From assembly GCA_963626805.1 (NCBI GenBank), contig CAVFXS010000023.1, forward strand, positions 110,959 through 174,958: DNA of 64,000 bases. Direction: 5' to 3'. The position numbers and the translations under genes are program-made. Below the pieces are notes generated by a model. The model did no database searches, had not been told where the DNA came from, and saw nothing but the letters and a program-made list of their open reading frames with translations. Below, piece after piece: positions 39,778-48,832 of the stretch; the first letter of the stretch is position 1; each line of letters begins with the position of its first letter. The stretch is from CAG-632 sp963626805 (lineage in GTDB: Bacteria > Bacillota > Clostridia > Lachnospirales > Lachnospiraceae).

Positions 39778-41226
39778 ATGAATGGAAAAGTATGGTATCA
39801 GTGGAATCGAAAACAGATTCTGATGTTTATTACCATATTAACGGTGATGATAACGACGGCGGTTCTGCAGTTTCGGGGGAGCATTGTACATTCGGCATCG
39901 GATGCGGAAATCGCAGTTAATACGACACTTGGAGAAAATCTGGAGACGTATGCAGGGATATTCTCTACAACGGTTACGGCATCAGTCAATCCGACTGCAA
40001 CCCTGGCAGCGTTGTCCATTCTCGGAATGGTAGAGCGTGCAGAGGTGTATTTCCCGGAAGCAGACTGGCTGCTCCGAACCGGAGAGTTTCTGAACGGAAT
40101 TCCGATTGTTAAGACGATATCGGATCTGCCGATCGCCAATCCGACAGCAGCGGTGATCCTGACGATTGTTGCAATTGCCATGTATGTGATTCATTCCACA
40201 TCCGCATCCAAGATGTTTTCAAAGGCAACCTTGGATAATATTGAGCAGTGGGGTGGTATGATCGTTACGGTAGGGCTTTCGCTTCTGCCACTGGCAACGA
40301 CGCAGGTAGTCGCAGCCACACAGGATGTCAATATCCAGTATGTTTCGCCGTTTACCTATGCGGTGACGCTGATTGTGGCGATTCTGTCTGCTATCTTTAC
40401 TGCCATTGTATATGTCTGCATTTACGGTTGCATTGATGCGGTAGAACTGATCGGTGCCGTCATTCCGATAAAGGGTATGAATGTCATCATTGAGACCGTA
40501 AAGGGCGTGTTACATATGATTCTGATTCTGTTACAGATATTCAGCCCGTATATCAGTGTGGCAGTCAGTGTGATATTAATGATTGTGGGAATTCTGTTAT
40601 TCGGCAAGCTGTCGACGGTATCTACTTATTATATGTACATTTACGTGAAGCCATTATGGAAGAAGATCTGGCACAAGGATGAGATGTCACCGCTGGTACA
40701 TAAGAAGTTCCCACGCAAAGGGCATAAGCTGTATCCGTATACGGAGCTTGCGATACCGGTATTCTCGATGAACCGGACAAAGAAGATAAAGAAGCGGGAG
40801 CTGCTCTGGCTGGTAATGAAGGATAAAGAGCCATATATTGTGCGGCTGAAACCGTTCCGGAAAAGAGTGGAGATTCCGTTGTCGGAATTAAATATCCATC
40901 ATGATACCCTGTATATGCAGAAGACATTCCGGTTTACCAAGATACGGACGGCGGATAATCAGGTAGAATTGATCATCAGTACCGAATATGAGAATCAGTG
41001 GCAGCGGCTGCTGGATTGGCTGCAGTTATCGGATTTCAAGCTGGTTGACGATCAGAAACGGCAGGAGAAAGCAGCAGCCCGGAGTCAGAAGGAGATGCAG
41101 CGGCAGCAGAAGCAGCAGGCACGGGAGGCCGCCTGGGAGGCACAGATGCAGCGGTTGGGAATCGCAGCAACGGAAGCGGTTGAGCGCCCGGAGGCAGTTT
41201 CGGATCAGGATATCCGGAATTTATAA
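39778..41226 (+). CDS. Unknown polytopic membrane protein with charged C-terminus
   Basis: 482 residues. A first helix (residues 15-35), an extracytoplasmic stretch with TTLGENLETYAGIFSTTV, then about five helices (residues 120-300), including VNVIIETVKGV and long Ile/Val-rich segments. The cytoplasmic tail (residues 300-482) begins with KPLWKKIWHKDEMSPLVHKKF and ends in a helical Gln/Arg/Ala-rich stretch (EKAAARSQKEMQRQQKQQAR). The cytoplasmic part with LLWLVMKDKEPYIVRLKPFRKRVEIPL may be a small PH-like β domain. No family is recognised. AGGAGAG is 8-14 nt before the ATG at 39778. Confidence 0.65.
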   Translation: MNGKVWYQWNRKQILMFITILTVMITTAVLQFRGSIVHSASDAEIAVNTTLGENLETYAGIFSTTVTASVNPTATLAALSILGMVERAEVYFPEADWLLRTGEFLNGIPIVKTISDLPIANPTAAVILTIVAIAMYVIHSTSASKMFSKATLDNIEQWGGMIVTVGLSLLPLATTQVVAATQDVNIQYVSPFTYAVTLIVAILSAIFTAIVYVCIYGCIDAVELIGAVIPIKGMNVIIETVKGVLHMILILLQIFSPYISVAVSVILMIVGILLFGKLSTVSTYYMYIYVKPLWKKIWHKDEMSPLVHKKFPRKGHKLYPYTELAIPVFSMNRTKKIKKRELLWLVMKDKEPYIVRLKPFRKRVEIPLSELNIHHDTLYMQKTFRFTKIRTADNQVELIISTEYENQWQRLLDWLQLSDFKLVDDQKRQEKAAARSQKEMQRQQKQQAREAAWEAQMQRLGIAATEAVERPEAVSDQDIRNL

Positions 41227-41252
41227 AGATAAAATAAACAAAGTATAAATTG

Positions 41253-41279
41253 TTAGCACTCATGATAAATGAGTGCTAA
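41253..41279 (+). promoter_or_regulatory. CIRCE element (HrcA operator) ahead of htpG
   Basis: TTAGCACTC-N9-GAGTGCTAA, a perfect match to the CIRCE consensus. HrcA binds it in non-stress growth. It lies 7 bp upstream of the TTGACA box. Confidence 0.95.
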
Positions 41280-41286
41280 TTTTCTA

Positions 41287-41315
41287 TTGACAAGCCATTT
41301 TCAAGTGGCTATTAT
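41287..41315 (+). promoter_or_regulatory. Promoter of htpG
   Basis: TTGACA (41287-41292), 17 bp, TATTAT (41310-41315). The spacer contains a small inverted repeat AGCCA/TGGCT. Confidence 0.6.
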
Positions 41316-41407
41316 AGTAGTTAGTTTCTGTATCGCATAAGAAGCGGTATACAGTATGAAATGAAAAATAATAGAATCAGTAATTATAGTTTAAGGAGAT
41401 GTTAGAA

Positions 41408-43429
41408 ATGGCAGCAAAGCAAGGTAGTTTAACAATTAACAGTGAGAATATTTTCCCGATTATCAAGAAGTGGTTATATTCCGATCATGACATATTCTTC
41501 CGGGAACTGATTTCCAACGGCTGTGATGCCGTTACAAAATTAAAGAAGTTATCCATGGTAGGTGAATTTGAGGAGCCGGAGGATAATCATTACCGGGTAG
41601 ATGTAATCGTCAGCCCGGAGAACAAGACGATTCAGTTCATTGATAACGGTCTGGGTATGACAGAGGATGAGGTAAATGAGTATATCTGTCAGATCGCATT
41701 TTCAGGAGCCGCAGACTTCCTGGAGAAGTATAAGGATAAAGCAAATGATGACCAGATCATCGGACATTTCGGATTAGGCTTCTATTCTGCATTTATGGTA
41801 GCAGATAAGGTAACAATTGAGACATTGTCTTATAAAGAAGGTGCAGAGCCGGTTTACTGGGAGTGTGATAACGGTACCGAATACACGATTTCCAAGGGTG
41901 ACAAGACGGACCGTGGTACGGTGATCACATTGTATCTGAATGAGGACAGCTATGAGTTTGCCAATGAATACCGGGCTAAGGAGGTTATTCAGAAGTACTG
42001 TTCCTTCATGCCGATCGAGATTTATTTTACCAATGCGGATGCACCGGAAGAGACTGAGGAACCGGAGGAGAAGTCGGAGGTAGTAGATGAGAACGGTGAG
42101 ACCGTTGAGACAGACAGCACAGAGACTGCGGAGATAGAGGACGGCACGGAAGAGCCGGCAGATGATGCACTGACAGACGGTACAGAGAAGGCGGAACCGG
42201 AAGCCAAGCAGCCGGAGAAAAAGCAGCCGAAGCCGATCAATGATACAACGCCATTGTGGACGAAGCATCCGAATGACTGTACCGAAGAGGAATATAAGGA
42301 GTTTTACCGGAAGGTATTCATGGATTACCGGGAGCCGTTGTTCTGGATCCACCTGAACATGGACTATCCATTTAACTTAAAGGGTATCCTGTACTTCCCG
42401 AAGATCAATCTGGAAGTAGAGAATGCGGAAGGTAAGATTAAGTTATATAACAATCAGGTATTCGTTGCGGATAATATTAAAGAGGTAATTCCGGAGTTCC
42501 TGTTGCTCTTAAAGGGTGTCATTGATTGTCCGGATCTGCCGTTGAATGTATCCAGAAGTGCATTGCAGAATGATGGATTTGTAAAGAAGATCTCAGATTA
42601 TATTACCAAGAAGGTCGCAGATAAGTTATCCGGTATGTGTAAGACCGATAAGGAAAACTATGAGAAGTACTGGGGTGACATCAGTCCGTTTATTAAGTAC
42701 GGATGCCTGCGGGACGACAAGTTCAATGAGAAGATGACCGATTACATTATCTTCAAGAATCTGGATGACAAGTATGTAACCCTGCCGGAATATCTGGAGG
42801 TTGCAAAGGAAAAGCATGAGAATCAGGTGTTTTATGTAACAAATACCAAGGAACAGTCCCAGTATATCAACATGTTTAAGGAGGAGGGCATGGATGCAAT
42901 CCTTCTGACCAGCAACATTGATACACCGTTTATTACACATCTGGAGCAGAAGAACCAGAATGTACATTTCCTGCGGATCGATTCCGAGCTGTCGAATAAT
43001 TTTGTGGCTGATACCGAGGAAGATGAAGAGACCGCAAAGGCAAATGCAGAGAAACTGACGGAGACCTTCCGGAAGGCACTGGGAAATGACAAGCTGGAGG
43101 TAAAGGTACAGCATCTGAAGAATGCCAATGTATCATCCATGATCACCGAGTCCGAGGACAGCCGGAGAATGCAGGATATGATGAAGATGTACAATATGGG
43201 TGGATTTGATCCGACCATGTTTGGCGGAGCCAGTGGCATCACGCTGATCCTGAATGCGAATAATGCACTGGTACAGTATGTACTGGAGCATGCGGATGGC
43301 GAAAATACCAATACCATCTGTGAGCAGTTATACGATCTGGCAATGCTGGCACATAAGCCGCTGGAGCCGGAAGCAATGACGAAATTCATTGCCCGCAGCA
43401 ACGAAATTCTTGGAATTTTAGCAAAATAA
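41408..43429 (+). CDS. htpG: HtpG (Hsp90) chaperone with acidic linker
   Basis: 673 residues. GHKL ATPase domain (LISNGCDAVTKL, DNGLGMTEDEV, GHFGLGFYSAFMVADKV), middle domain with the catalytic Arg loop (SRSALQ), and C-terminal dimerisation domain. Residues about 211-278 form an acidic, Pro/Glu/Asp/Thr-rich linker (EETEEPEEKSEVVDENGE...) between N and middle domains. Typical HtpG proteins lack it, while eukaryotic Hsp90 has a charged linker there. The ATG at 41408 is used because AAGGAG (41393-41398) is 9 nt upstream; ATG 41399 abuts the site. It is under the CIRCE element. Confidence 0.93.
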   Translation: MAAKQGSLTINSENIFPIIKKWLYSDHDIFFRELISNGCDAVTKLKKLSMVGEFEEPEDNHYRVDVIVSPENKTIQFIDNGLGMTEDEVNEYICQIAFSGAADFLEKYKDKANDDQIIGHFGLGFYSAFMVADKVTIETLSYKEGAEPVYWECDNGTEYTISKGDKTDRGTVITLYLNEDSYEFANEYRAKEVIQKYCSFMPIEIYFTNADAPEETEEPEEKSEVVDENGETVETDSTETAEIEDGTEEPADDALTDGTEKAEPEAKQPEKKQPKPINDTTPLWTKHPNDCTEEEYKEFYRKVFMDYREPLFWIHLNMDYPFNLKGILYFPKINLEVENAEGKIKLYNNQVFVADNIKEVIPEFLLLLKGVIDCPDLPLNVSRSALQNDGFVKKISDYITKKVADKLSGMCKTDKENYEKYWGDISPFIKYGCLRDDKFNEKMTDYIIFKNLDDKYVTLPEYLEVAKEKHENQVFYVTNTKEQSQYINMFKEEGMDAILLTSNIDTPFITHLEQKNQNVHFLRIDSELSNNFVADTEEDEETAKANAEKLTETFRKALGNDKLEVKVQHLKNANVSSMITESEDSRRMQDMMKMYNMGGFDPTMFGGASGITLILNANNALVQYVLEHADGENTNTICEQLYDLAMLAHKPLEPEAMTKFIARSNEILGILAK

Positions 43430-43480
43430 AAAAGAATACTATAAACACAGAAATTATAGAAAGAGTACTGTAAAAAACAG

Positions 43481-43545
43481 AAAAGGCACATGGTAAAATC
43501 GAAAGATGGATGATCACTCGGAGATTACCATGTGCCTTTTATTAT
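43481..43545. terminator. Bidirectional terminator between htpG and the DUF5721 gene
   Basis: The 16-bp arm starting AAAAGGCACATGGTAA (43481-43496) is repeated exactly inverted at 43525-43540, with T-runs on both sides. Confidence 0.85.
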
Positions 43546-44036
43546 GATATTAAAGCAATGCCCTGCTGCTCAAAGAACTTGACTAGCATTTCTTCCCACA
43601 TCCGTTCCACAGACTTATCAAGAGTAAAAACAGTCAGGGCAGTACCGGATGAAATGGTAAGCACCTGATGCTCATACCGGAGATTCAGATAGAGACCGGA
43701 GATCTGATCACCGGAGAACGGCAGATTGTACTTTTCAAGGAAGCGTTCTACATTATAGGGAGCCAGCATCAGGACAATCTTCATGGCAAGGGGTGTCCGG
43801 GAGCCTTTGATCATCTGGAAGGCAATCGGGCGGCATTCTTCCCAATACTGATAGATGCGGTCTGCGGCCAGATGTTCGTCATCACTGTCGTAGAAATCCT
43901 TGTTGATATGGCCATCAATGATATAGGTAGAGCCGGTCATGATCGTGGCTTCACATAGCAGGAACCGGTCAAACTCTGTTCCGGTCAGGAAATGATTCAT
44001 AAAGGTTTTGATATCCGGTGTTGTTGCCGCCAGCAT
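43542..44036 (-). CDS. DUF5721 family protein
   Basis: 164 residues, soluble. Contains SGLYLNLRYEHQVLTISSGTALTVFTLDKSVERMWEE, the signature end of the DUF5721 family that is widespread in Lachnospiraceae, with no known function. The start at 44036 is set by AAAGGAG on the minus strand 7 nt upstream; a frame to 44075 lacks a ribosome site. The region AAGGAGTCTCCTT overlapping the site is a palindrome. Confidence 0.8.
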   Translation of the reverse strand: MLAATTPDIKTFMNHFLTGTEFDRFLLCEATIMTGSTYIIDGHINKDFYDSDDEHLAADRIYQYWEECRPIAFQMIKGSRTPLAMKIVLMLAPYNVERFLEKYNLPFSGDQISGLYLNLRYEHQVLTISSGTALTVFTLDKSVERMWEEMLVKFFEQQGIALIS

Positions 44037-44100
44037 AAGGAGACTCCTTTCTTCCATGGTTTCTGCCATGATCATGATCTGATACGATTACAATAATCTG

Positions 44101-44143
44101 TAAACAGGGTAGCATAAATTACAAAAAAATGCTACCCTGTTTA
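44101..44143. repeat. Perfect 15-bp inverted repeat
   Basis: TAAACAGGGTAGCAT (44101-44115) and its exact complement (44129-44143) flank a 13-nt A-rich loop. It lies in the divergent region between DUF5721 and moxR. No T-run follows, so it is not a clear terminator. Confidence 0.7.
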
Positions 44144-44149
44144 TAGGAC

Positions 44150-44180
44150 TTGACCTAAAGTGGACTGTAGAGTGTAATAT
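44150..44180 (+). promoter_or_regulatory. MerR-like promoter of the moxR operon
   Basis: TTGACC (44150-44155) and TAATAT (44175-44180) are 19 bp apart. The spacer has a dyad CTAAAG-TGGA-CTGTAG, the layout of MerR-family promoters in which an activator untwists an overlong spacer. A TGTAAT at 17 bp is the alternative -10. No merR gene is adjacent. Confidence 0.5.
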
Positions 44181-44263
44181 ATAAATATAGGTTGTTGTAC
44201 GGAGTGCGTGGTTACGAGACGATATGGACAGGATACATATGCAGAAGTGAAAGGAGAAGAAGC

Positions 44264-45187
44264 TTGAGTAAGATAGATGAAGTATTAATTGAAATCAATC
44301 AGGTAGTAAAAGGAAAGGAAGTAGTCGTGCGGAAGGTACTGGCAGCGATGCTGGCAGAGGGACACATTCTGCTGGAGGATATTCCGGGTGTAGGCAAGAC
44401 GACGCTGGCTATGACAATTGCGAAATCCATGTCGATGGATTATAAGCGGACACAGTTTACACCGGATGTACTGCCAAGTGATATTCTGGGATTTTCCATA
44501 TATAATTCCCAGACAAAGGAGTTCGAGTATAAGCCGGGTTCCGTGTTCTGTAATCTGTTTCTGGCAGATGAGATCAACCGGACCTCACCGAAGACACAGT
44601 CCGCACTGCTGGAGGTTATGGAGGAAGGAAATGTGACTGTGGATGGAGTGACCAGGAAACTTCCGACTCCGTTTACGGTTATTGCGACAGAGAATCCGTT
44701 AGGCTCTGCAGGAACCCAGATGCTTCCGGAATCACAGCTAGACCGGTTTATGGTATGTCTGTCCATGGGATATCCGTCGCATGAGGATGCGGTTGAGATC
44801 CTGAAGGGGAATGCGGCGAAGCCACTTTCTCATGTGAAAGCGGTAATCTCGCAGGAGGAGTTCGCAGATCTGCAGAGACAGGTCAATGAACTGTATGTGC
44901 ATGAAATGATTTACGGATATATTACAACCCTGGTAGAGAAAACGCGTGAGAGTCAGTTTATCTCCCTGGGAGCCAGTCCGAGAGGAAGTATCGCATTGCT
45001 GCGGATGGCCAAGGCAACTGCATTCATGAATCATCGGGATTTCGTATCACCGGAGGATGTGGAGAAGATATTTCTGGATACGCTGGGACATCGAATCAAA
45101 CTGAGCACACAGGCAAGAGCTGCGGGTATGGATCAGGCAGCCGTGCTGAAAAAGATATTTGACAGTGTGGAAGCACCGAGAACCTGA
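44264..45187 (+). CDS. MoxR-family AAA+ ATPase
   Basis: 307 residues. Walker A GVGKTT, Walker B in LFLADEINRTSPKTQSALLEVMEE, then sensor regions (ATENP, and LSTQARAAG). MoxR ATPases act as chaperones for assembly or maturation of partner complexes. A TTG start at 44264 is chosen because AAAGGAG (44250-44256) is 7 nt upstream and no ATG in frame is near. It is first of a three-gene operon with DUF58 and transglutaminase genes. Confidence 0.9.
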   Translation: MSKIDEVLIEINQVVKGKEVVVRKVLAAMLAEGHILLEDIPGVGKTTLAMTIAKSMSMDYKRTQFTPDVLPSDILGFSIYNSQTKEFEYKPGSVFCNLFLADEINRTSPKTQSALLEVMEEGNVTVDGVTRKLPTPFTVIATENPLGSAGTQMLPESQLDRFMVCLSMGYPSHEDAVEILKGNAAKPLSHVKAVISQEEFADLQRQVNELYVHEMIYGYITTLVEKTRESQFISLGASPRGSIALLRMAKATAFMNHRDFVSPEDVEKIFLDTLGHRIKLSTQARAAGMDQAAVLKKIFDSVEAPRT

Positions 45188-45216
45188 TTAAAAACGAAAG
45201 AAGCAGGATAATAGTT

Positions 45217-46287
45217 ATGGTAAAACGGATTATTCGTATAATTGGATATCTGATTTTGTTTCTGGCAAATCTGACCCTGCTCTGGTTTTTCCACAGCTTT
45301 CTGAATCTGGCAATCCTGGTGGTTATGGTATTCCTGCCGGTAGTCAGTATCCTTGGTGCCAGATGGGCGGCATCCGGTCTGACGGCGGAATGGGAAGGTC
45401 CTTATGAAAGCATGGGAAAGGGAGAGACGTTCCAGGTGAAGCTGCATTTAAAGAATCCCGCCTGGCTCGGAGTGATGAACTGTACAGCATTTATACAGGT
45501 GAAGAATGCATTTTACGGAACAGCCAGGACGCATGAGCTGAAGGTGCCGCTTCGTGCAGGAAAGGGGCAGACAGTAACGTATCCGGTTACCGTATCAAAG
45601 TGCGGGCAAATCGAGTTTCGGGTACAGAAGATTCAGGTGGCAGATTTTCTGGGACTGACGGCATTTTTCGGCCCGGTTTCCGAAGCATATGCAGTTTCGG
45701 TTCTTCCGAAGGTAGCAGAGAGTATGGAGGAAGAGTTAAATGGCTATACGGAAGGCATGACTGAGGTGGAAGAAGGAACGCGGAAGGGCTCTGACTTCTC
45801 GGAGGTACAGGATATCCGGGAGTATCAGCCGGGAGATAAAATGCAGAATATTCACTGGAAGCTGTCCATGAAAAAGGATGTACTCATGGTGAAGGAACGG
45901 GTCAGCCTGTCATCCAGACAGCTATTTCTGCTGGTAGAGCTTCACGATAACGAGCTGGGACAGATGGAGGAGGTGCTGGATTGCACGGCAGGCATTGCAG
46001 ATGAGATGCTGAGAAATCAGGTGCCGTTTTCAATGGTCTGGTGGAGTGCAAAAAATCAGGAGCTGGTCGCATGGAAGGTGGATTACAGAGAACAGCTGGA
46101 GGAAGGGTTCCGGCGGATTTACTATGAGGAGCTGTATGAGGAGCAGACACTCGGAAGAGAAATGTATCAGCGAATCTATGGAGAGGAAGCACAGTTTCTG
46201 TGGATTGGCAATCGGAGCTACGGCAACGGAGAGGCCCTGACGGAATATGGAGAAAATACAGGAGTATATTATGGGACTATTTCGTAA
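45217..46287 (+). CDS. DUF58 domain protein
   Basis: 356 residues. Two N-terminal membrane helices (about residues 1-50), then a β-rich part. The DUF58 block EGTRKGSDFSEVQDIREYQPGDKMQNIHWKLSMKKD (about residues 190-230) is a hallmark. MoxR-DUF58 pairs are thought to be linked to metal insertion or membrane complex assembly. It overlaps the next gene by 17 nt. Confidence 0.85.
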   Translation: MVKRIIRIIGYLILFLANLTLLWFFHSFLNLAILVVMVFLPVVSILGARWAASGLTAEWEGPYESMGKGETFQVKLHLKNPAWLGVMNCTAFIQVKNAFYGTARTHELKVPLRAGKGQTVTYPVTVSKCGQIEFRVQKIQVADFLGLTAFFGPVSEAYAVSVLPKVAESMEEELNGYTEGMTEVEEGTRKGSDFSEVQDIREYQPGDKMQNIHWKLSMKKDVLMVKERVSLSSRQLFLLVELHDNELGQMEEVLDCTAGIADEMLRNQVPFSMVWWSAKNQELVAWKVDYREQLEEGFRRIYYEELYEEQTLGREMYQRIYGEEAQFLWIGNRSYGNGEALTEYGENTGVYYGTIS

Positions 46288-48832
46288 GAAAAAAAAGAAT
46301 ACGGAAATAACCATATCGGATGGCGTGGTTTTAAAGCAGCTGCTTCAGATGGAAGCCAGCAGCTGGCTGAAGAACTGCATGGTGAAAAGTCTGCTGGTAT
46401 TCAGTGTGGTATTCGGCAGTCTCGGATGCTTCTTAAGCAGCTTTAATCTGCAGTATAATGTGCTGTTTGTGGCATTGATCCTGGCGAGCGTGGCCTTCTT
46501 TTTCACCACGATCTATTATCGCGGATGGATCATGGATGTTGCATATATTGCGTTTTTTATTCTGTTTCTGTTTCTGGTGCGGGGATTTCAGACGTATATT
46601 AACAGCGGCTATTATCTGATCATAAACCGGATACTGAAAACAGTCGAGGATTATTTTGATCTGCCCGGTATGCAATATTATGAGATCGCAGATGTGAATG
46701 AGGCAATGGCCGTGTCGATTGTTGTAATCTTTATCGGTACGGTAATGATGATCGTAGCGAATGTGATCGTATCCCGGACGATGAATGTGTGGTTTCTGCT
46801 TCTGCTGACCGGCGGACTCTGGCTGGTACCGATGTATTTCCGGCTGGAAGCGGATGCCGTATATATGATACTGGTTATCGTTGGCTATGTATCGATATGG
46901 GCGATCCGAAGCAGTGGTGCCTATGGAATGGACCGGAAGCACCGGGATTATAAATGGAAGGATCGAAAGGGAAAAAAGCTGCGGATCTGGTATATGCAAG
47001 ATGCCAAAACCATGCTGCAGGGGATTGCGGCTTGCCTGGTGGTGGTCCTGCTTTTATATGGAATTACGGCGGCTGTAGGTAATAAATCTACCTTCCAGAC
47101 CCGTTACAGACAGAATCCGTATAAGGAAGAATCGGAAACGTTGCTGCAGGAGATGTCCAGCCGGGGATTTTCTTTCTTTAATCGTTATGCGGCAACCGGT
47201 GGTATCAGTGGCGGACAGCTGGGTGGTGTCAGCTCGGTTATGCCGGACTATCAGACCGATCTGGTCGTGACATTTACACCATATAGTTATGATCCGGTGT
47301 ATTTGAAAGCGTTTACCGGAACGGATTATAGTTCAGAAGAGTCGAAGTGGGATACGATTGCTTCCGCACGTTTACTTTCCTCACAGCTGGAGCCGTCAGC
47401 AGAGGAGATCAATGGATATATGAGCTATGGTTTTGGCAGCGAAACGGAGCAGTTCGGGACAGATCTGGAGGCAGAGCAGCTGCAGGCGGCATATGCGAAT
47501 GGATCCCTTGGCGGAAGAGGATACATGAAGATCCAGAATCAGGGAGCTGCCATGACAGGAATGTATCCCTATGCATATGCACCGTATTATGTACCGAAGC
47601 AGTATTCCGACACAACCGGAATTGCAGGTGAGGTATCCAAGCGTACAGGGGATATCCGATGGGGCAATGAGGATCTGCTGTATGAGAATGGGGATATTCT
47701 GACCGGCACACTGCCACAGAATAATACGGCATTATATGAGTATTATCCGTTACTGGATACAGATGTGTGGGATGAGACACGTCTGGACGGAATGGATAAG
47801 ACGGCAAAAGAAAATCTGCAAAAGCTGCAGGCACAGGCGGAGGAGATGTATCTGGAGGTTCCGGACGCCTGCTATGATGCGGTGAAGACAGCCAGTCAGG
47901 AGGCCGGTATTACAGACTCGGATAGTCAGGAGGTCATCGTCCAGAAGGTGAAGGACTATTTCACAAATGAATTTCAGTATACGACCAGACCGGGTATGAC
48001 GCCGCGTAATCAGGATTTTATTACCTGGTTTTTACAGCAAAAGAAGGGCTACTGTGCACATTTCGCATCCGCAGCAACGATGATATACCGGTATAATGGG
48101 ATTCCTGCCCGTTATATAGAGGGCTATGTGATCACCTATGATGATATCATAAACGGTGAATTAAATGAGGAATATCAGTATGAGGATTTCTATCAGGGAG
48201 AATCCTTACTGGGAAAGACCGGTGTGGTTGATGTAGAAGTGACGGATGCCAGAGCGCATGCGTGGGTAGAGGTATTTTCCGACTCCTTTGGATGGGTAGA
48301 GGAAGAGGTCACTACAGCGGCTGTAGAGCCGGAGGAAGCACAGGACAGCTTCTGGGATGTATTCGGTGGAGACGGTACCGGAAATGACACCAATGGTGGT
48401 AATGGATTTGGCATTGATACCATGGACTGGAATCTGGATGATATCCGGGGAATCTGGATCGCATTACTGGCAGTACTGGCCGGGCTGGGCTTATATTCCG
48501 CAGGCAGAAAGGGCTATGTGGCATGGAAGCAGTATCAGACCTGGCATACACCGGATCTGAATGAGAATCTGGTGGCATATTATGCGGTGATCAGTGGTAA
48601 AATGAGGAAGAAGGATCCGGCATATGCAGAGTGTCCGACCTACCGCAGGCAGCTGGTCTATATGGCAGAGCATATGCAGGACTGGAAATGGGATGCAGAT
48701 ATGCTGGCGGATATGCTGGAGCGTGCAAATTACAGTCAGGAAGGATTGCCGGAGTTTGATGCAAGGCGGGTAATGCTGGAGCTGGCAGATATAGAAAAGA
48801 AGGTGCAGAAATGGAAGTATTCAAGAAAATAA
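46271..48832 (+). CDS. Transglutaminase-like membrane protein
   Basis: 853 residues. Several N-terminal membrane helices (to about residue 250), then an extracytoplasmic part with the transglutaminase core: Cys in KKGYCAHFASAATMIYRY and His in ARAHAWVEVFSDSFGWVEEEVT, plus an Asp expected after. A further membrane helix near residue 735 leads to a cytoplasmic tail. The MoxR-DUF58-TGase triad is common in Firmicutes; its substrate is unknown. ATG 46271 follows AGGAG by 6 nt. Confidence 0.85.
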   Translation: MGLFRKKKKNTEITISDGVVLKQLLQMEASSWLKNCMVKSLLVFSVVFGSLGCFLSSFNLQYNVLFVALILASVAFFFTTIYYRGWIMDVAYIAFFILFLFLVRGFQTYINSGYYLIINRILKTVEDYFDLPGMQYYEIADVNEAMAVSIVVIFIGTVMMIVANVIVSRTMNVWFLLLLTGGLWLVPMYFRLEADAVYMILVIVGYVSIWAIRSSGAYGMDRKHRDYKWKDRKGKKLRIWYMQDAKTMLQGIAACLVVVLLLYGITAAVGNKSTFQTRYRQNPYKEESETLLQEMSSRGFSFFNRYAATGGISGGQLGGVSSVMPDYQTDLVVTFTPYSYDPVYLKAFTGTDYSSEESKWDTIASARLLSSQLEPSAEEINGYMSYGFGSETEQFGTDLEAEQLQAAYANGSLGGRGYMKIQNQGAAMTGMYPYAYAPYYVPKQYSDTTGIAGEVSKRTGDIRWGNEDLLYENGDILTGTLPQNNTALYEYYPLLDTDVWDETRLDGMDKTAKENLQKLQAQAEEMYLEVPDACYDAVKTASQEAGITDSDSQEVIVQKVKDYFTNEFQYTTRPGMTPRNQDFITWFLQQKKGYCAHFASAATMIYRYNGIPARYIEGYVITYDDIINGELNEEYQYEDFYQGESLLGKTGVVDVEVTDARAHAWVEVFSDSFGWVEEEVTTAAVEPEEAQDSFWDVFGGDGTGNDTNGGNGFGIDTMDWNLDDIRGIWIALLAVLAGLGLYSAGRKGYVAWKQYQTWHTPDLNENLVAYYAVISGKMRKKDPAYAECPTYRRQLVYMAEHMQDWKWDADMLADMLERANYSQEGLPEFDARRVMLELADIEKKVQKWKYSRK

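Noticed and set aside
46247..46270. Earlier start for the transglutaminase gene
   Set aside because: The ATG at 46247 lacks a ribosome site, whereas AGGAG lies 6 nt before 46271.
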